A stretch of DNA of 12,890 bases from Chlamydiota bacterium (GTDB lineage Bacteria > Chlamydiota > Chlamydiia > Chlamydiales > Rhabdochlamydiaceae), in contig JAHFTN010000029.1 of NCBI GenBank assembly GCA_023269365.1, positions 1 to 12,890 on the forward strand. The letters are read 5' to 3'. Position 1 is the stretch's first letter. Every line of letters begins with the position of its first letter. Below, one piece after another: positions 12,601 through 12,890 of this stretch. The position numbers were made by a program, and so were the translations under genes. The notes beneath the pieces were generated by a model, which worked only from the letters and a program-made list of their open reading frames with translations, was not told the origin of the DNA and ran no database searches.

Positions 12601-12629
12601 AGTATAGGCGAAGAAAGTTTATCGCGCAA
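12601..12629 (-). promoter_or_regulatory. Sigma70-like promoter of the groEL paralog
   Basis: On the minus strand TTGCGC (12624-12629) and TATACT (12601-12606) are separated by exactly 17 bp. The -10 hexamer matches consensus at five of six positions. Transcription would begin near 12594 and give a leader of about 29 nt. There is no TTAGCACTC/GAGTGCTAA inverted repeat, so HrcA control is not indicated. Confidence 0.65.
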
Positions 12630-12890
12630 GGTTTTTGGCAATCGGTCAGCAGCTCCCGGGAGTAATTTTTTGAATTTCTGAGAGCAGGTTTTTGGGCGTA
12701 TGCATAAATAAAGACAAATACCCCTCCTTCTGACTCTTCTTGTCAGTGCTGTACCACTCAAAAATTTACATATAATCAAAAACCACACTAAAAACTAGGA
12801 ACCTCCTCAAGCTTTCTCTATCATGAGGTGTCTAAGATTAGTTTGGCTCCTTTAAAACTCCGCCGATGACTTATTGCCCCAAGTAGATCC
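12630..12890. other. Intergenic stretch upstream of groEL, no supported gene
   Basis: The region is A/T-rich with stops in every frame. Two weak signals are present. A perfect AGGAGG (12723-12728, minus strand) lies five bases before a TTG (12715-12717) that opens a 23-codon frame ending at TGA 12646-12648, and I do not recognise that peptide. A plus-strand TATAAT (12771-12776) lacks a -35 at normal distance; the nearest, TTGTCA (12740-12745), is 25 bp away. The frame 12552-12788 on the minus strand spans the groEL promoter and is probably spurious. Confidence 0.4.

Noticed and set aside
12566..12640. CIRCE/HrcA operator before groEL
   Set aside because: No TTAGCACTC/GAGTGCTAA-like inverted repeat is present.
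12552..12788. 78-codon minus-strand frame upstream of groEL
   Set aside because: It spans the groEL promoter and start, opens at a GTG too far from its AGGAGG, and the protein looks random.
1..12890. tRNA, rRNA or CRISPR elements
   Set aside because: No cloverleaf-like tRNA, rRNA signature or regularly spaced repeat array was seen on either strand by eye.

Overview
The window looks like a chromosomal segment of an environmental (amoeba-associated) member of the Chlamydiae, of the Waddlia/Estrella/Parachlamydia kind. The clues are an F-box protein of the type expanded in those lineages, an extra GroEL with no groES beside it, an Asp23/AmaP-like pair, and a thiamine-regulated transporter that suits a vitamin-scavenging intracellular bacterium. 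The assignment is inferred from gene content; no rRNA or other marker is present.

Left edge (1-990): decayed accessory DNA. It holds the broken 5' end of a DDE transposase gene, a perfect 50-bp inverted repeat (159-290) and an internally deleted, frameshifted GxxExxY gene that runs into that repeat. A promoter (907-936) then drives the F-box gene (991-1932), which ends at an intrinsic terminator (1956-1981). Next come a possible 31-codon minus-strand gene (2016-2111) and a two-gene plus-strand unit, an Asp23/Gls24 protein and a two-helix AmaP-like membrane partner (2150-3048).

Middle (3012-7287, minus strand): one compact five-gene unit transcribed right to left. It encodes a lysine-rich protein of unknown function, a calcineurin-like metallophosphoesterase, a YkgJ-type cysteine-cluster protein, a phosphohexomutase and a short-chain dehydrogenase. 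Gaps run from 24 nt down to a 13-nt overlap, so coupled translation is likely.

Accessory island (7401-8393, plus strand): a nucleotidyltransferase-HEPN (MntA/HepT-like) toxin-antitoxin pair lies between two related palindromic repeats in the same orientation. The repeats share a 16-nt core with each other and a 10-nt motif with the palindrome at 159-290.

Right part: a TPP riboswitch (8460-8541) whose last bases hold the ribosome-binding site of an MHS-type major facilitator transporter (8543-9787), making a thiamine-compound importer the leading hypothesis. An orphan, N-terminally short RelE-family remnant follows. Converging on it from the right is a groEL-paralog/family-9 glycosyltransferase operon (12565 to 10019), in which the second gene starts at a TTG directly after the GroEL stop codon, in the same frame. 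A clear sigma70-like promoter (12601-12629) precedes groEL, and no CIRCE operator is visible. The last ~260 bases hold no convincing gene.
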